DNA of 45,222 nucleotides from Patescibacteria group bacterium (GTDB lineage: Bacteria > Patescibacteriota > Patescibacteriia > Patescibacteriales > JAQTRU01). Shown piece by piece: positions 20,661 through 28,600 of this stretch (within the stretch, counting starts at the first letter, position 1; each line of letters begins with the position of its first letter). Location of the stretch: the NCBI GenBank assembly GCA_028711415.1, contig JAQTSG010000003.1, positions 1-45,222 of the forward strand. Direction: 5' to 3'. A program made the position numbers and the translations under genes. The notes below the pieces were generated by a model. It worked only from the letters and a program-made list of their open reading frames with translations, did no database searches and was not told where the DNA came from.

Positions 20661-23306
20661 ATGTATCTAGAAAAGCTTGAAATTCAGGGCTTTAAATCTT
20701 TTGCCAATAAAAACAAACTGGTTTTCCCCGGGATGATTACGAAGGACCGGCGGGGCATTACGGCCGTAGTCGGGCCGAACGGCTCGGGAAAATCCAATAT
20801 TGCCGACGCGGTGCGCTGGGCTTTGGGGGAGCAGAGCATGAAAACCCTGCGCGGCAAAAAAAGCGAGGATATTATCTTTTCCGGCTCGGACCGGAAAGGC
20901 CGGTTGGGCATGGCCGAAGTGTCTTTATTTTTAAATAACGAAGACCGGAAAGCGCCGATAGATTATTCGGAGGTTATTTTAACCCGCCGGCTGTTTCGGG
21001 ATGGCGAAAGCGAATATTTAATAAACCAGTCCCGCGTCCGCCTGTCCGACGTGCAGATGCTCTTGGCCAAAGCCAAATTCGGGCAAAAAACCTATAGCGT
21101 TATCGGCCAGGGCATGGTGGAAGGATTTTTAAATACGAGTTTAACCGAAAGAAAAGAATTTTTTGACGAAGCGACCGGCGTTAAGCAGTTTCAGATTAAA
21201 CGGGATGATTCTTTAGGCAAGCTCCAGACGAGTTATGAAAATCTTAACCAGGTGGAAATGCTCTTAGGAGAAATTGAACCGCGCCTTAAGAGTCTTACGC
21301 GGCAGGTTAATAAATTAGAGAAAAGGGAAAAAATTGAAGCCGAGCTAAAAGGGCTGCAGCTTAATTACTACCGTAAAGTTTGGCACGAAATAAATGATAA
21401 GTTTAACGAGTTTAATAACCGGTTTCTTGACCTTGAGAAAACTAAATTGGCGAAGGAGAAAAAATTAGAGCAGTCAAATAATGAACTGGAGAGAATAGAA
21501 AAAAAAGATAAAAAAAGTTTGGAATTTGAAAAATGGCAGAAGTCTCTTCTTGATTTGCAGGGAGAAAAAGAGGAAATAGTAAAGCAGATCGCCCGTTTGG
21601 ACGCGCAATTGGAAGTAAAACTGGAAACGCGGGGTAAATTTGATTTGTCCTGGCTAAATAATAAAAAAGAAGATTTAGCCAAAGAGATAGAGAAAATAAA
21701 AGAAGAGGTTCTTTCTCTGGAAAAAAATATAAAATACAGCCGGGACGATTTTACCGCGGTGGAGAATGAAAAAAATCAGATTGATAAAAAATTAAATGAG
21801 GCAAATAGCGGCTTGCTTAAGCTAAGTTCCGGGCCGGAATCCGGGGGAAAGGCGAAATTAAACGAAACTTTGAAAAAGTTGCTTCTTAAACTGGAAGAAG
21901 CCGGGGAGGAAACCGACCTGGAAAAACTCAAAGAGATTATTAAAAAGATAAAGAGCGAATTTAAGGAAGTAATTGAAAGATTGGGAGAAGAAGATAAGGG
22001 CGGGATAGAAAGATTGCGCGAGGAAATCGTTAAACTCACAAAGACTAAAGAAGAATTAATCATAAAAATCAGTGAAAATAATTTAAGAATATCAGCCCGA
22101 ACGGAAAGAGCCAAGCTTTTAAGGGAAAGGGAGAATCAACTCTCTAAAGACTTAGAAGAAATTTTAGGAAAATTAAAACAAAGCCAGTCTGAATTCGACT
22201 CTAGGGAAATAGACAGGGAAAAGGAGGGTTTTAAAGAGAAACTATCAGGGATAGAAGCGCGGGCCAAAGAGATAAACGGGAAGTTAACAAGCTTAAATGC
22301 GGAAGAAGAAGAAGCCAGAAACCGCTTGTTCGCTTTGCAGAAAAATATTAACGAACTGCAGAATGAAATAAACGATTTAAACCGCAAGCTTAACGATTTA
22401 AAAATTAATTCCACGCGGTATGAAACCCGCTTAGAGGATTTAGAGGTTGAAATAAGGAATAATTTCGGGAGCCCGAAAGAAGTGAGGCAGGAAAAATTTT
22501 CCGGCGCCCTTGATTTAGACGCGGCTAAAGAAAAGATGGAGCAATTAAAGCGTCAGCTTGAATTAATCGGCGGGATTGACCCGGAAACGACGAAAGAATA
22601 TGGCGAGACTAAAGAGCGCTTTGATTTTCTCTCCGGGCAAGTTAAGGATTTAACCAACGGCATTAAATCTTTGGAAAAAATTATCCAGGAACTGGACTTG
22701 ACTATAAAAGAGCGGTTTGATAAAGAATTTAAAGTCATTTCCGGAAAATTTGAGGAATATTTTAAGATTTTATTTAACGGCGGGGCGGCCAAGATTATAA
22801 AAGTGATGGAAGAGGAGGAAAAAGAGGACATAAAGCCAGCTCCGGGCGAGGCGGAAGAAGAAGCTCCGGCTGATGGCCTTGCAGAAAAGGAAGAAAAATC
22901 CGGTCTGGATTTGAAAAAAATAAAGTTTTTAAAAAAGCATAATGCCACTGGCCTGGCCGGGATTGAAATTGCCGCCACGCCGCCGGGCAAAAAAATAAAA
23001 TCCGTGGCTATGCTTTCCGGCGGAGAGCGGGCCTTAACCGCCATTGCCCTGATTTGCGCGATTATCAGCGCCAACCCTTCGCCGTTCGTGGTTTTAGACG
23101 AAGTGGACGCCGCTTTAGACGAATCTAACTCGGAGCGGCTGGCTAAAATTTTAGACGACCTTTCCCATAAAACCCAGTTTATTGTTATAACGCACAATCG
23201 CGCTTCTATGCGCCGCGCCAATATTCTTTACGGCGTGACTATGGGCGAGGACGGGGTAAGTAAGTTGCTTTCAATTAAGCTGGAAGAGAGTGAATTAGTT
23301 AAATAG
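20661..23306 (+). CDS. smc: Chromosome segregation ATPase SMC (short form)
   Basis: 881 aa, against about 1150-1200 for typical bacterial SMC. N-terminal head with Walker A GPNGSGKS (residues 38-45) and the QSMKTLRGKKSEDIIFSGSD block; coiled coils from ~170; C-terminal head with the signature LSGGE at 785-789 and Walker B FVVLDEVDAALD at ~809-820. The middle is nearly continuous charged coiled coil interrupted by a Gly/Ser/Pro stretch around 388-400, with no ~150-residue hinge domain that I can recognise. An acidic Glu/Ala/Pro linker (around 715-750) sits in the C-terminal head. It should act in chromosome compaction, but the mode of dimerisation is unclear. Confidence 0.92.
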   Translation: MYLEKLEIQGFKSFANKNKLVFPGMITKDRRGITAVVGPNGSGKSNIADAVRWALGEQSMKTLRGKKSEDIIFSGSDRKGRLGMAEVSLFLNNEDRKAPIDYSEVILTRRLFRDGESEYLINQSRVRLSDVQMLLAKAKFGQKTYSVIGQGMVEGFLNTSLTERKEFFDEATGVKQFQIKRDDSLGKLQTSYENLNQVEMLLGEIEPRLKSLTRQVNKLEKREKIEAELKGLQLNYYRKVWHEINDKFNEFNNRFLDLEKTKLAKEKKLEQSNNELERIEKKDKKSLEFEKWQKSLLDLQGEKEEIVKQIARLDAQLEVKLETRGKFDLSWLNNKKEDLAKEIEKIKEEVLSLEKNIKYSRDDFTAVENEKNQIDKKLNEANSGLLKLSSGPESGGKAKLNETLKKLLLKLEEAGEETDLEKLKEIIKKIKSEFKEVIERLGEEDKGGIERLREEIVKLTKTKEELIIKISENNLRISARTERAKLLRERENQLSKDLEEILGKLKQSQSEFDSREIDREKEGFKEKLSGIEARAKEINGKLTSLNAEEEEARNRLFALQKNINELQNEINDLNRKLNDLKINSTRYETRLEDLEVEIRNNFGSPKEVRQEKFSGALDLDAAKEKMEQLKRQLELIGGIDPETTKEYGETKERFDFLSGQVKDLTNGIKSLEKIIQELDLTIKERFDKEFKVISGKFEEYFKILFNGGAAKIIKVMEEEEKEDIKPAPGEAEEEAPADGLAEKEEKSGLDLKKIKFLKKHNATGLAGIEIAATPPGKKIKSVAMLSGGERALTAIALICAIISANPSPFVVLDEVDAALDESNSERLAKILDDLSHKTQFIVITHNRASMRRANILYGVTMGEDGVSKLLSIKLEESELVK

Positions 23307-23324
23307 TTAAGTAGTTAATTGGCT

Positions 23325-23353
23325 TTGCTATTTAAGCGAAATCTTGGTAAAAT
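23325..23353 (+). promoter_or_regulatory. Promoter of the LRR lipoprotein
   Basis: TTGCTA (23325-23330), 17 bp, TAAAAT (23348-23353) followed by AGAAGCATA. Almost the same sequence precedes the next gene (24019-24046). Confidence 0.65.
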
Positions 23354-23430
23354 AGAAGCATAGGTTCTTATCCGGAATGTTATTTTATATAAAAAATTAA
23401 TTTTTAATCAAGTAATTTAATTTAAAGCAT

Positions 23431-23955
23431 ATGAAAAGAATATATTTTTTAATTATCGTCATAAGTTTGTTATTGGGCGGATGCACGCTACCCACGATAA
23501 TAGAAAAACAAAAACCAGCCGAGGTCAATACGGGGACGCCTGCCGATATTGGATCGCCGTCATCAGCGGAAAAACCGGCTAACAATAAATTGGATTTAAG
23601 CAGCCAGCAATTAAAGAAAGTTCCTGATTATGTTTTTAAGCTGACGAATTTAGAAGAATTGGATCTTTCTAATAATCAGCTTACGGGAGCTATTCAGGCC
23701 GAAATCAGGCATCTGCAAAAACTTAAAGTGCTTAAGGCGGATAACAACCTTATGACCGGTGTTCCCGCGGAAATCGGCCAGCTGCAAAATTTACAGATAC
23801 TGGATCTGTCGAATAACCAGCTGACGGGCCTGCCTTACGAGCTTGGGAATCTGAAAAATTTAAAAACGTTCAATATTTCCGGCAATAACTATTCAACGCT
23901 TGATTTAGGTATTATTACCGAAAAATTGCCGGTTAGTGTCAAAATTATTAAATGA
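23431..23955 (+). CDS. Leucine-rich-repeat lipoprotein
   Basis: 174 aa. Lipoprotein signal with lipobox LLGGC (Cys ~19), a Pro/Ser/Thr-rich linker to ~50, then about four LRRs with phrases LEELDLSNNQLTG, LKVLKADNNLMTG, LQILDLSNNQLTG, LKTFNISGNN. Anchored outside the membrane; LRRs usually mediate protein contacts, which would suit a surface attachment or envelope role, but no partner is visible. Single-gene unit with its own promoter and terminator. Confidence 0.88.
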   Translation: MKRIYFLIIVISLLLGGCTLPTIIEKQKPAEVNTGTPADIGSPSSAEKPANNKLDLSSQQLKKVPDYVFKLTNLEELDLSNNQLTGAIQAEIRHLQKLKVLKADNNLMTGVPAEIGQLQNLQILDLSNNQLTGLPYELGNLKNLKTFNISGNNYSTLDLGIITEKLPVSVKIIK

Positions 23956-23982
23956 AATTAATTAATTCAAGAATAAAAAAAT

Positions 23983-24010
23983 CGTCCCCTAGTGTCGGGG
24001 CGGTTTTTTT
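23983..24010 (+). terminator. Terminator after LRR lipoprotein
   Basis: CGTCCC/GGGGCG stem with loop CTAGTGTC followed by GTTTTTTT. A sister copy with the same CTAGTGTCGGGGCGG phrase ends the next gene at 24931-24958. Confidence 0.8.
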
Positions 24011-24018
24011 GTTTGGTT

Positions 24019-24046
24019 TTGCTATTTTAGCGAGATAGTGTAAAAT
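24019..24046 (+). promoter_or_regulatory. Promoter of the 262-aa membrane protein
   Basis: TTGCTA, 16 bp, TAAAAT, with the same flanks (TTTTGCTATTT.AGCGA..., AATAGAAG) as the promoter at 23325. Suggests duplication of a whole transcription unit frame. Confidence 0.65.
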
Positions 24047-24119
24047 AGAAGTATGAATTTATATTTAGCTTGTTGTATAAAATTGCCCTAATTTTTTTAA
24101 TTTTTAATATAGTAATCTT

Positions 24120-24908
24120 ATGAACGAACAAAATATTCCACAACGCGAGGAGCCAATCCAAAGCTCAAATAATCTTTGGAAAATCATCGTTCCGGTCGTA
24201 ATTACCGCTTTAGTGGTCGGTGGCGGAGTTTATGCGTGGCAAAGGTCTAACCTTAAAGATACAGAACAGAATTTACAGCAGCAGATTGCCAATTTGCAAA
24301 GCCAGCTTAATCAATTTCAACAAGGGCAAACGAATTTAAACCAACAAGAAGATATCAACAATCAAGCGAGTGGAGACGACCAAAGCGAGCAGGCGAATGA
24401 TTTAACTGCGAATTGGGAAACTTATACTGATAATGAAATAGGATTAAGTTTCAGTTTTCCAACTAGTTGGGCGATAGGATATAAGGATAAAAAGCCAAGC
24501 CTTTCAATTTATTCTAGCTTGATTAGTAGTTTTCAGACTGGGTGTGGAGAAATGGGAAGTTGCCAGCAAGACGAACTTAACAATAAAAAGAGAATAGAAG
24601 ATGGCAGTATGCCCGGTATTATTTCTTTTAATGGAGGTAAGGGTTCTTTAACAGCAACTTGCTCTGGCAATGAAGGCGGAGATTTAATTCCAACACCAGC
24701 ATATATATTTATATTTTATAAGGGCGACCGATCATATACAATCAGCCTGAATGATTTATCTACAAAACTTAATTCAAATATTCTTTGTAATAGCAATAAA
24801 TATATCCAAGATATAGTTAAGAACATTCCTAATTCCATCCCCGATGCAAACTATCAGACTTATAATGATTTCCTCTTGCTAATTAAACAGACATTAATTT
24901 TAGAATAA
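24120..24908 (+). CDS. Membrane-anchored protein with coiled coil and PsbP-like domain
   Basis: 262 aa. Short cytoplasmic N terminus, one transmembrane helix (IIVPVVITALVVGGGVYAW, residues ~22-40), a Gln/Asn-rich coiled coil (~50-95), then a domain starting WETYTDNEIGLSFSFPTSW that resembles the beginning of PsbP-like/DUF domains found in extracytoplasmic proteins. Four Cys in the outer part could form disulfides. Function unknown. Own promoter and terminator, next to the LRR lipoprotein. Confidence 0.75.
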   Translation: MNEQNIPQREEPIQSSNNLWKIIVPVVITALVVGGGVYAWQRSNLKDTEQNLQQQIANLQSQLNQFQQGQTNLNQQEDINNQASGDDQSEQANDLTANWETYTDNEIGLSFSFPTSWAIGYKDKKPSLSIYSSLISSFQTGCGEMGSCQQDELNNKKRIEDGSMPGIISFNGGKGSLTATCSGNEGGDLIPTPAYIFIFYKGDRSYTISLNDLSTKLNSNILCNSNKYIQDIVKNIPNSIPDANYQTYNDFLLLIKQTLILE

Positions 24909-24930
24909 TTTTTTCTTAGAAGAAAAAAAT

Positions 24931-24958
24931 CGCCTCCTAGTGTCGGGGCGGTTTTTTG
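24931..24958 (+). terminator. Terminator after 262-aa gene
   Basis: CGCCTC/GGGGCG stem with T-run GTTTTTTG; near-copy of 23983-24010. Confidence 0.8.
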
Positions 24959-25046
24959 TTTTATGGTATAATGGAATTAGTTAAAAGTTTGTAAAGTTAT
25001 AAAGTAATTGAAAATTGAAAGTTGATAATTGAAAATTTATAAAAAT

Positions 25047-26567
25047 ATGTCTTCAAAAATAATTTCGGCGGCGGTGGTTGGTTTGGAAGCGGAATTGGTG
25101 GAAGTGGAAGCTGATTATGGCGGCGGGCCGTTGGGCGCTTTTGCCATTGTTGGTTTGCCGGACGCGGCGGTTTCCGAATCAAGAGAAAGGGTAAAAAGAG
25201 CGGTAAAAAACTCCGGATTTTCGTTTCCTCGAGTGAAAGTAACGGTTAATTTAGCGCCGGCCGATTTAAAAAAATACGGGCCAAGTTATGATTTGCCGAT
25301 TGCCGTAAGCGTTTTAGTGAAAACCGGCAGAGTTTCGCTCCCTGACGAAGGTCAGAAAATGCTTTTTATCGGCGAACTGGCTTTGTCCGGCCAGGTGCGG
25401 CCGATTAACGGCGTTTTGCCGGTTGCTCTGAAAGCCAAGCAAGCCGGACTAAAAACTATTTTTGTGCCCAAAGAAAACGCGGCGGAAGCTAAACTGGTAA
25501 AAGAATTAGAGGTTATTCCTCTTGATAATTTAGGGCAGCTGGCTGATCATTTAAATGGCCGGAAATTAATTCCGCCGGCCGGTTATAAAGAATTTGATTT
25601 TTCTAATGAAAAAATTTTTTCCGATATGGCTCATGTCCGGGGCCAGGAACATGCCAAGCAGGCGGTGGAAATCGCCGCGGCTGGGGCCCATAATGTTTTA
25701 ATGTTCGGGCCGCCCGGAGCTGGTAAAACTTTGATTGCCCGGACCATGCCCTCAATTTTACCCAATTTAACTTTGGACGAAGCTTTAGAAATAACCAAAA
25801 TTTACAGCGTGGCCGGCCAGTTGCCGACCGAAACCGCCCTGCTTACGACCCGGCCCTTCCGTTCCCCGCATCATACGGCTTCGGGCGTAGCTCTAGTTGG
25901 CGGCGGCACCTGGCCCAGGCCGGGCGAAATATCCCTGGCTCATCGGGGGGTTTTATTTTTGGATGAATTTAGCGAATTTCCCCGCCAGGTTTTAGAAAAT
26001 CTGCGTCAGCCCTTAGAAGACGGAGTAATTAACGTTAGCCGGGCCGCCGGGAATTTAAGGTTTCCGGCTAAGTTTATTTTAGTAGCGGCCATGAATCCCT
26101 GCCCCTGCGGGTTTTACGGAGATAAAGAAAGGCAATGCACCTGCGCGCCCGGGCAGGTTATAAATTACCGTAAAAGAATTTCCGGCCCGATTATTGACCG
26201 TATTGACCTTCATATAGAAGTGCCGCGTTTAAAATTTGATAAGTTGACAAGCGAAGGGCAGGGCGAGACTTCGGAGGTTATAAAAATAAGAATTGAAGCG
26301 GCGCGAAAAATTCAGACCGAGAGATTTAAAAATATGCCTTTTATTACTAACTCGGAAATGAATTCGGAAGCGGTAAAAGAATTCTGCCCGGTAGACAATT
26401 CTTCGCACGAGCTTCTCCGGTCGGCCGTTGACCAGATGCACCTTTCGGCCCGGGCTTATTTTCGGATTTTGAAATTAGCCAGGACCATCGCGGATTTAGC
26501 CGGAGAGGAAAAAATTTTGACCCCGCATATTGCCGAAGCCCTGCAGTATCGGCCGAGGGTGGAGTAA
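25047..26567 (+). CDS. comM: YifB/ComM-family Mg-chelatase-like AAA+ ATPase
   Basis: 506 aa from ATG 25047 (MSSKIISAAVVGLEA matches the family start; the frame is open six codons more). N-terminal Lon/S5-like domain, then an AAA+ domain with Walker A GPPGAGKT, Walker B LFLDEFSEF, PFRSPHHTASGVALVGGG and PCPCGFYGD, and the C-terminal Mg_chelatase_C region (LSARAYFRILKLARTIADLAG). ComM is a helicase that promotes branch migration during natural transformation. Together with the pilin-like genes it would fit DNA uptake, which is inference. Confidence 0.95.
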   Translation: MSSKIISAAVVGLEAELVEVEADYGGGPLGAFAIVGLPDAAVSESRERVKRAVKNSGFSFPRVKVTVNLAPADLKKYGPSYDLPIAVSVLVKTGRVSLPDEGQKMLFIGELALSGQVRPINGVLPVALKAKQAGLKTIFVPKENAAEAKLVKELEVIPLDNLGQLADHLNGRKLIPPAGYKEFDFSNEKIFSDMAHVRGQEHAKQAVEIAAAGAHNVLMFGPPGAGKTLIARTMPSILPNLTLDEALEITKIYSVAGQLPTETALLTTRPFRSPHHTASGVALVGGGTWPRPGEISLAHRGVLFLDEFSEFPRQVLENLRQPLEDGVINVSRAAGNLRFPAKFILVAAMNPCPCGFYGDKERQCTCAPGQVINYRKRISGPIIDRIDLHIEVPRLKFDKLTSEGQGETSEVIKIRIEAARKIQTERFKNMPFITNSEMNSEAVKEFCPVDNSSHELLRSAVDQMHLSARAYFRILKLARTIADLAGEEKILTPHIAEALQYRPRVE

Positions 26568-26570
26568 ATT

Positions 26571-26626
26571 CGCATAACGCATAACGCATAACGCATAACG
26601 CATAACGCATAACGCATAACGCATAA
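26571..26626. repeat. Tandem repeat, 8 copies of a 7-bp unit
   Basis: Eight uninterrupted copies of CGCATAA starting 3 bp after the comM stop. Copy number may vary between strains or cells. Confidence 0.9.
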
Positions 26627-26659
26627 CGTTAGTCCTTAATAGTTAAGGTAATAAATAAA

Positions 26660-26688
26660 AAAACGGCGGGTTTGCGGCTCGCCGTTTT
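26660..26688. terminator. Bidirectional terminator
   Basis: AAAACGGCG / CGCCGTTTT hairpin between comM (plus) and the OMP-like gene (minus). Confidence 0.8.
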
Positions 26689-26706
26689 GAGTTGATGTTT
26701 TTTAGT

Positions 26707-27306
26707 TCAGAATTCGATGGAATTAAGGAACCTGATGGCCTGTCCCCTGTTTTTATCTTGAAAAGACAGGTGCCATTGAATTTCGCTGTGCCACATGCCT
26801 TTGCCAAAACCGAAATGTGGGCCATAGGTTATCTGGTCGTCCAGACTTTCTTCCTGAAAACCGAGGTTAAATTTTTCCAAAGGGAAATCTAAGCTATGGT
26901 AAGTAAAGAGATTTCTCTCTTTAGCCCTGAAATACCCCTCAATCTGGCTAAGGACTTTTATTTTTTCCCCGGCAAAAGAAAGTTTAGTCCAAAGGGCCGT
27001 GATAAAGCGGTCATCTCCTTCGTTTTCCGACAAGACGCCGATCTGCGGGGACAGCCATAGCCAGGGTTTTAGTTTAAGCCAGGGACCGGTGTAGGAAAAG
27101 AAAAAGGAAGATCCATCGGCCGGGATGTCCCAGTACAATATTGAAGTATTCAGCCCGGATGATTCTTTTTGGTTAAAGGTGAGACTGCCAGTAGCCATAA
27201 ACTGGTACTGGGTTCCTTGCCAGGGAAGTTCGGCTTGGGTAGAGACATTTCCCCCAGCCAGAAATGTGGGAAAAAGGATCACTGCCAAGAAAACTTTTCG
27301 GTTCAT
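26707..27306 (-). CDS. Secreted beta-rich protein, outer-membrane-protein-like
   Basis: 199 aa from ATG 27304-27306, with AAAAGGAGA about 8 nt upstream. Signal peptide (KVFLAVILFPTFLAGGNVSTQA) followed by alternating polar/aromatic strands (FFFSYTGPWLKLKPWLWLSPQIGV, ALWTKLSFAGEKIKVLSQIEGYF) and a last residue Phe in NSIEF, the hallmark of proteins folded by BamA. CPR bacteria are thought to lack a classical outer membrane, so such a protein is odd here. The composition and strong Shine-Dalgarno differ from neighbours, as in the cassettes at 8900-9737 and 43545-44270. Function unknown. Confidence 0.65.
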   Translation of the reverse strand: MNRKVFLAVILFPTFLAGGNVSTQAELPWQGTQYQFMATGSLTFNQKESSGLNTSILYWDIPADGSSFFFSYTGPWLKLKPWLWLSPQIGVLSENEGDDRFITALWTKLSFAGEKIKVLSQIEGYFRAKERNLFTYHSLDFPLEKFNLGFQEESLDDQITYGPHFGFGKGMWHSEIQWHLSFQDKNRGQAIRFLNSIEF

Positions 27307-27603
27307 CAAAGCGTCTCCTTTTGTAGGTTTTTGTTAAGGGCTTATTTTAATTTTTAATAAATTAATATATAATAAATTACATAAATCGTCAATTATTTTG
27401 ATATAAATATACTTATTTTTAGCTAATTTTAAATAGTTTTATTATTAATTCGTCAAAAATATTGACAATTTTAAAAATATTTGCTACCCTATTTATATTG
27501 ACCCCGTTAGAGATAATTAGAAACGATATTTTTCCGAGTCAGAAGTTTTGAACCAATTATTTAACGGGGTTTATCGCAAAAATAATTATTAATCTCTAAT
27601 GGG
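27307..27603. other. Intergenic region with a copy of the palindromic element
   Basis: AT-rich DNA between divergent genes. TTGACA at 27462-27467 followed 17 bp later by TACCCT is a possible, weak plus-strand promoter. 27502-27569 is an element with CCCCGTTAG at one end and ATTTAACGGGG at the other. 27597-27606 (TAATGGGGTG) is a further end fragment that contains the GTG start of the TrmB-type gene. Confidence 0.55.
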
Positions 27604-28347
27604 GTGGATGAAACATTATTAAAACTTTTAGAGCAGTCTGGCTTTACGGAAAAGGAAGCCGGCGTTTATTTGGCTTTGCTTGAATTAGGGCAAGGTAAAG
27701 TAAATGAAATTGCAAAAAAAACCGAACTTAAGCGCTCAATTATTTATGTTATTTTAGAAAGTTTGATAAAAAGAGGGTATGTAAGTGAAATACCGAATAA
27801 AAAGATAAATACTTATCAGGCGACTGACCCGTCAATTATTTTAACTAAGCTGCAAATTACGGCGAAAAATTTTTTCGAGATGCTTCCACTTTTAAGAACT
27901 CTTTCTAGTAAAGGGAAAAAACGGCCAAAAATTACTTATCATGAAACAAAAGAAGGAATCTGGAATACTTATGAGGAAATAAGCCGGACCACTACCCCGT
28001 TTTTTATTACTTCACACACAAGAATTAAAAAGCATTTTTCTGATGGAGTTGATAAATGGCTTAGCGGTTTAACTAAAGGGATTCACAGATATAAAAGTAA
28101 AAATCTCGTGCCGGAAACCGGAGAGGAAATAGAAATCGGAAAAGAATTTTTAAAATTGGGTCAGAAAGTAAGGGTTCTGCCAGAATTAAAGGGTATGAAT
28201 ATGGATTTTGCCATTTATAACAATAAATTGGCGATTACATCGCTTGAAGACGATCCTTTTATCGTTATTATTGAATCAGAAGAATTAGTTAAATCCATGC
28301 GTCCGATTTTTGAGATTGCCTGGCAAAAAGGCAAAGAGATAAGGTAA
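27604..28347 (+). CDS. TrmB-family transcriptional regulator
   Basis: 247 aa from a GTG. N-terminal winged HTH of the TrmB type (GFTEKEAGVYLALLELGQGKVNEIAKKTELKRSIIYVILESLIKRGYVSE), a short coiled linker, and a C-terminal domain (KITYHETKEGIWNTYEEI..., VRVLPELKGMNMDFAIYNNKLAITSLEDDPFIVIIES) typical of the effector part. TrmB proteins often control sugar transport in archaea; the solute-binding lipoprotein downstream is a possible target. The start codon lies in a fragment of the palindromic repeat. Confidence 0.85.
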   Translation: MDETLLKLLEQSGFTEKEAGVYLALLELGQGKVNEIAKKTELKRSIIYVILESLIKRGYVSEIPNKKINTYQATDPSIILTKLQITAKNFFEMLPLLRTLSSKGKKRPKITYHETKEGIWNTYEEISRTTTPFFITSHTRIKKHFSDGVDKWLSGLTKGIHRYKSKNLVPETGEEIEIGKEFLKLGQKVRVLPELKGMNMDFAIYNNKLAITSLEDDPFIVIIESEELVKSMRPIFEIAWQKGKEIR

Positions 28348-28600
28348 CCAAAAAAACAAGAAAACAAGAAAGCAATAAAACAAGAAAACAAGAAAAAAGG
28401 GTGTAATTTAAAAGCACGGCGACAGTTTTCTATTTTTTCCCAAATTTGTTATAATATTAATATATCTACAAATTACAAATCTTTTACAAATTTATCACCG
28501 TCCCGTCAAGGCGGGATGGCGGGACAAATTCTTACTAAAACGTTTTATAGTGTATTCGTAAATTCGTAACAAATTCGTAATTCGTAGGGGTGAATAACAT
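28348..28600. repeat. Upstream region of the solute-binding protein with nested repeats
   Basis: 28353-28396 is an AACAAGAAA low-complexity run. TATAAT near 28449 is a probable -10 box. 28466-28588 is a copy of the element at 14101-14196 (CAAATTACAAAT arms, AAACGTTTTATA core) carrying an extra palindrome GTCCCGTCAAGGCGGGAT-GGCGGGAC at about 28499-28524. Confidence 0.6.
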
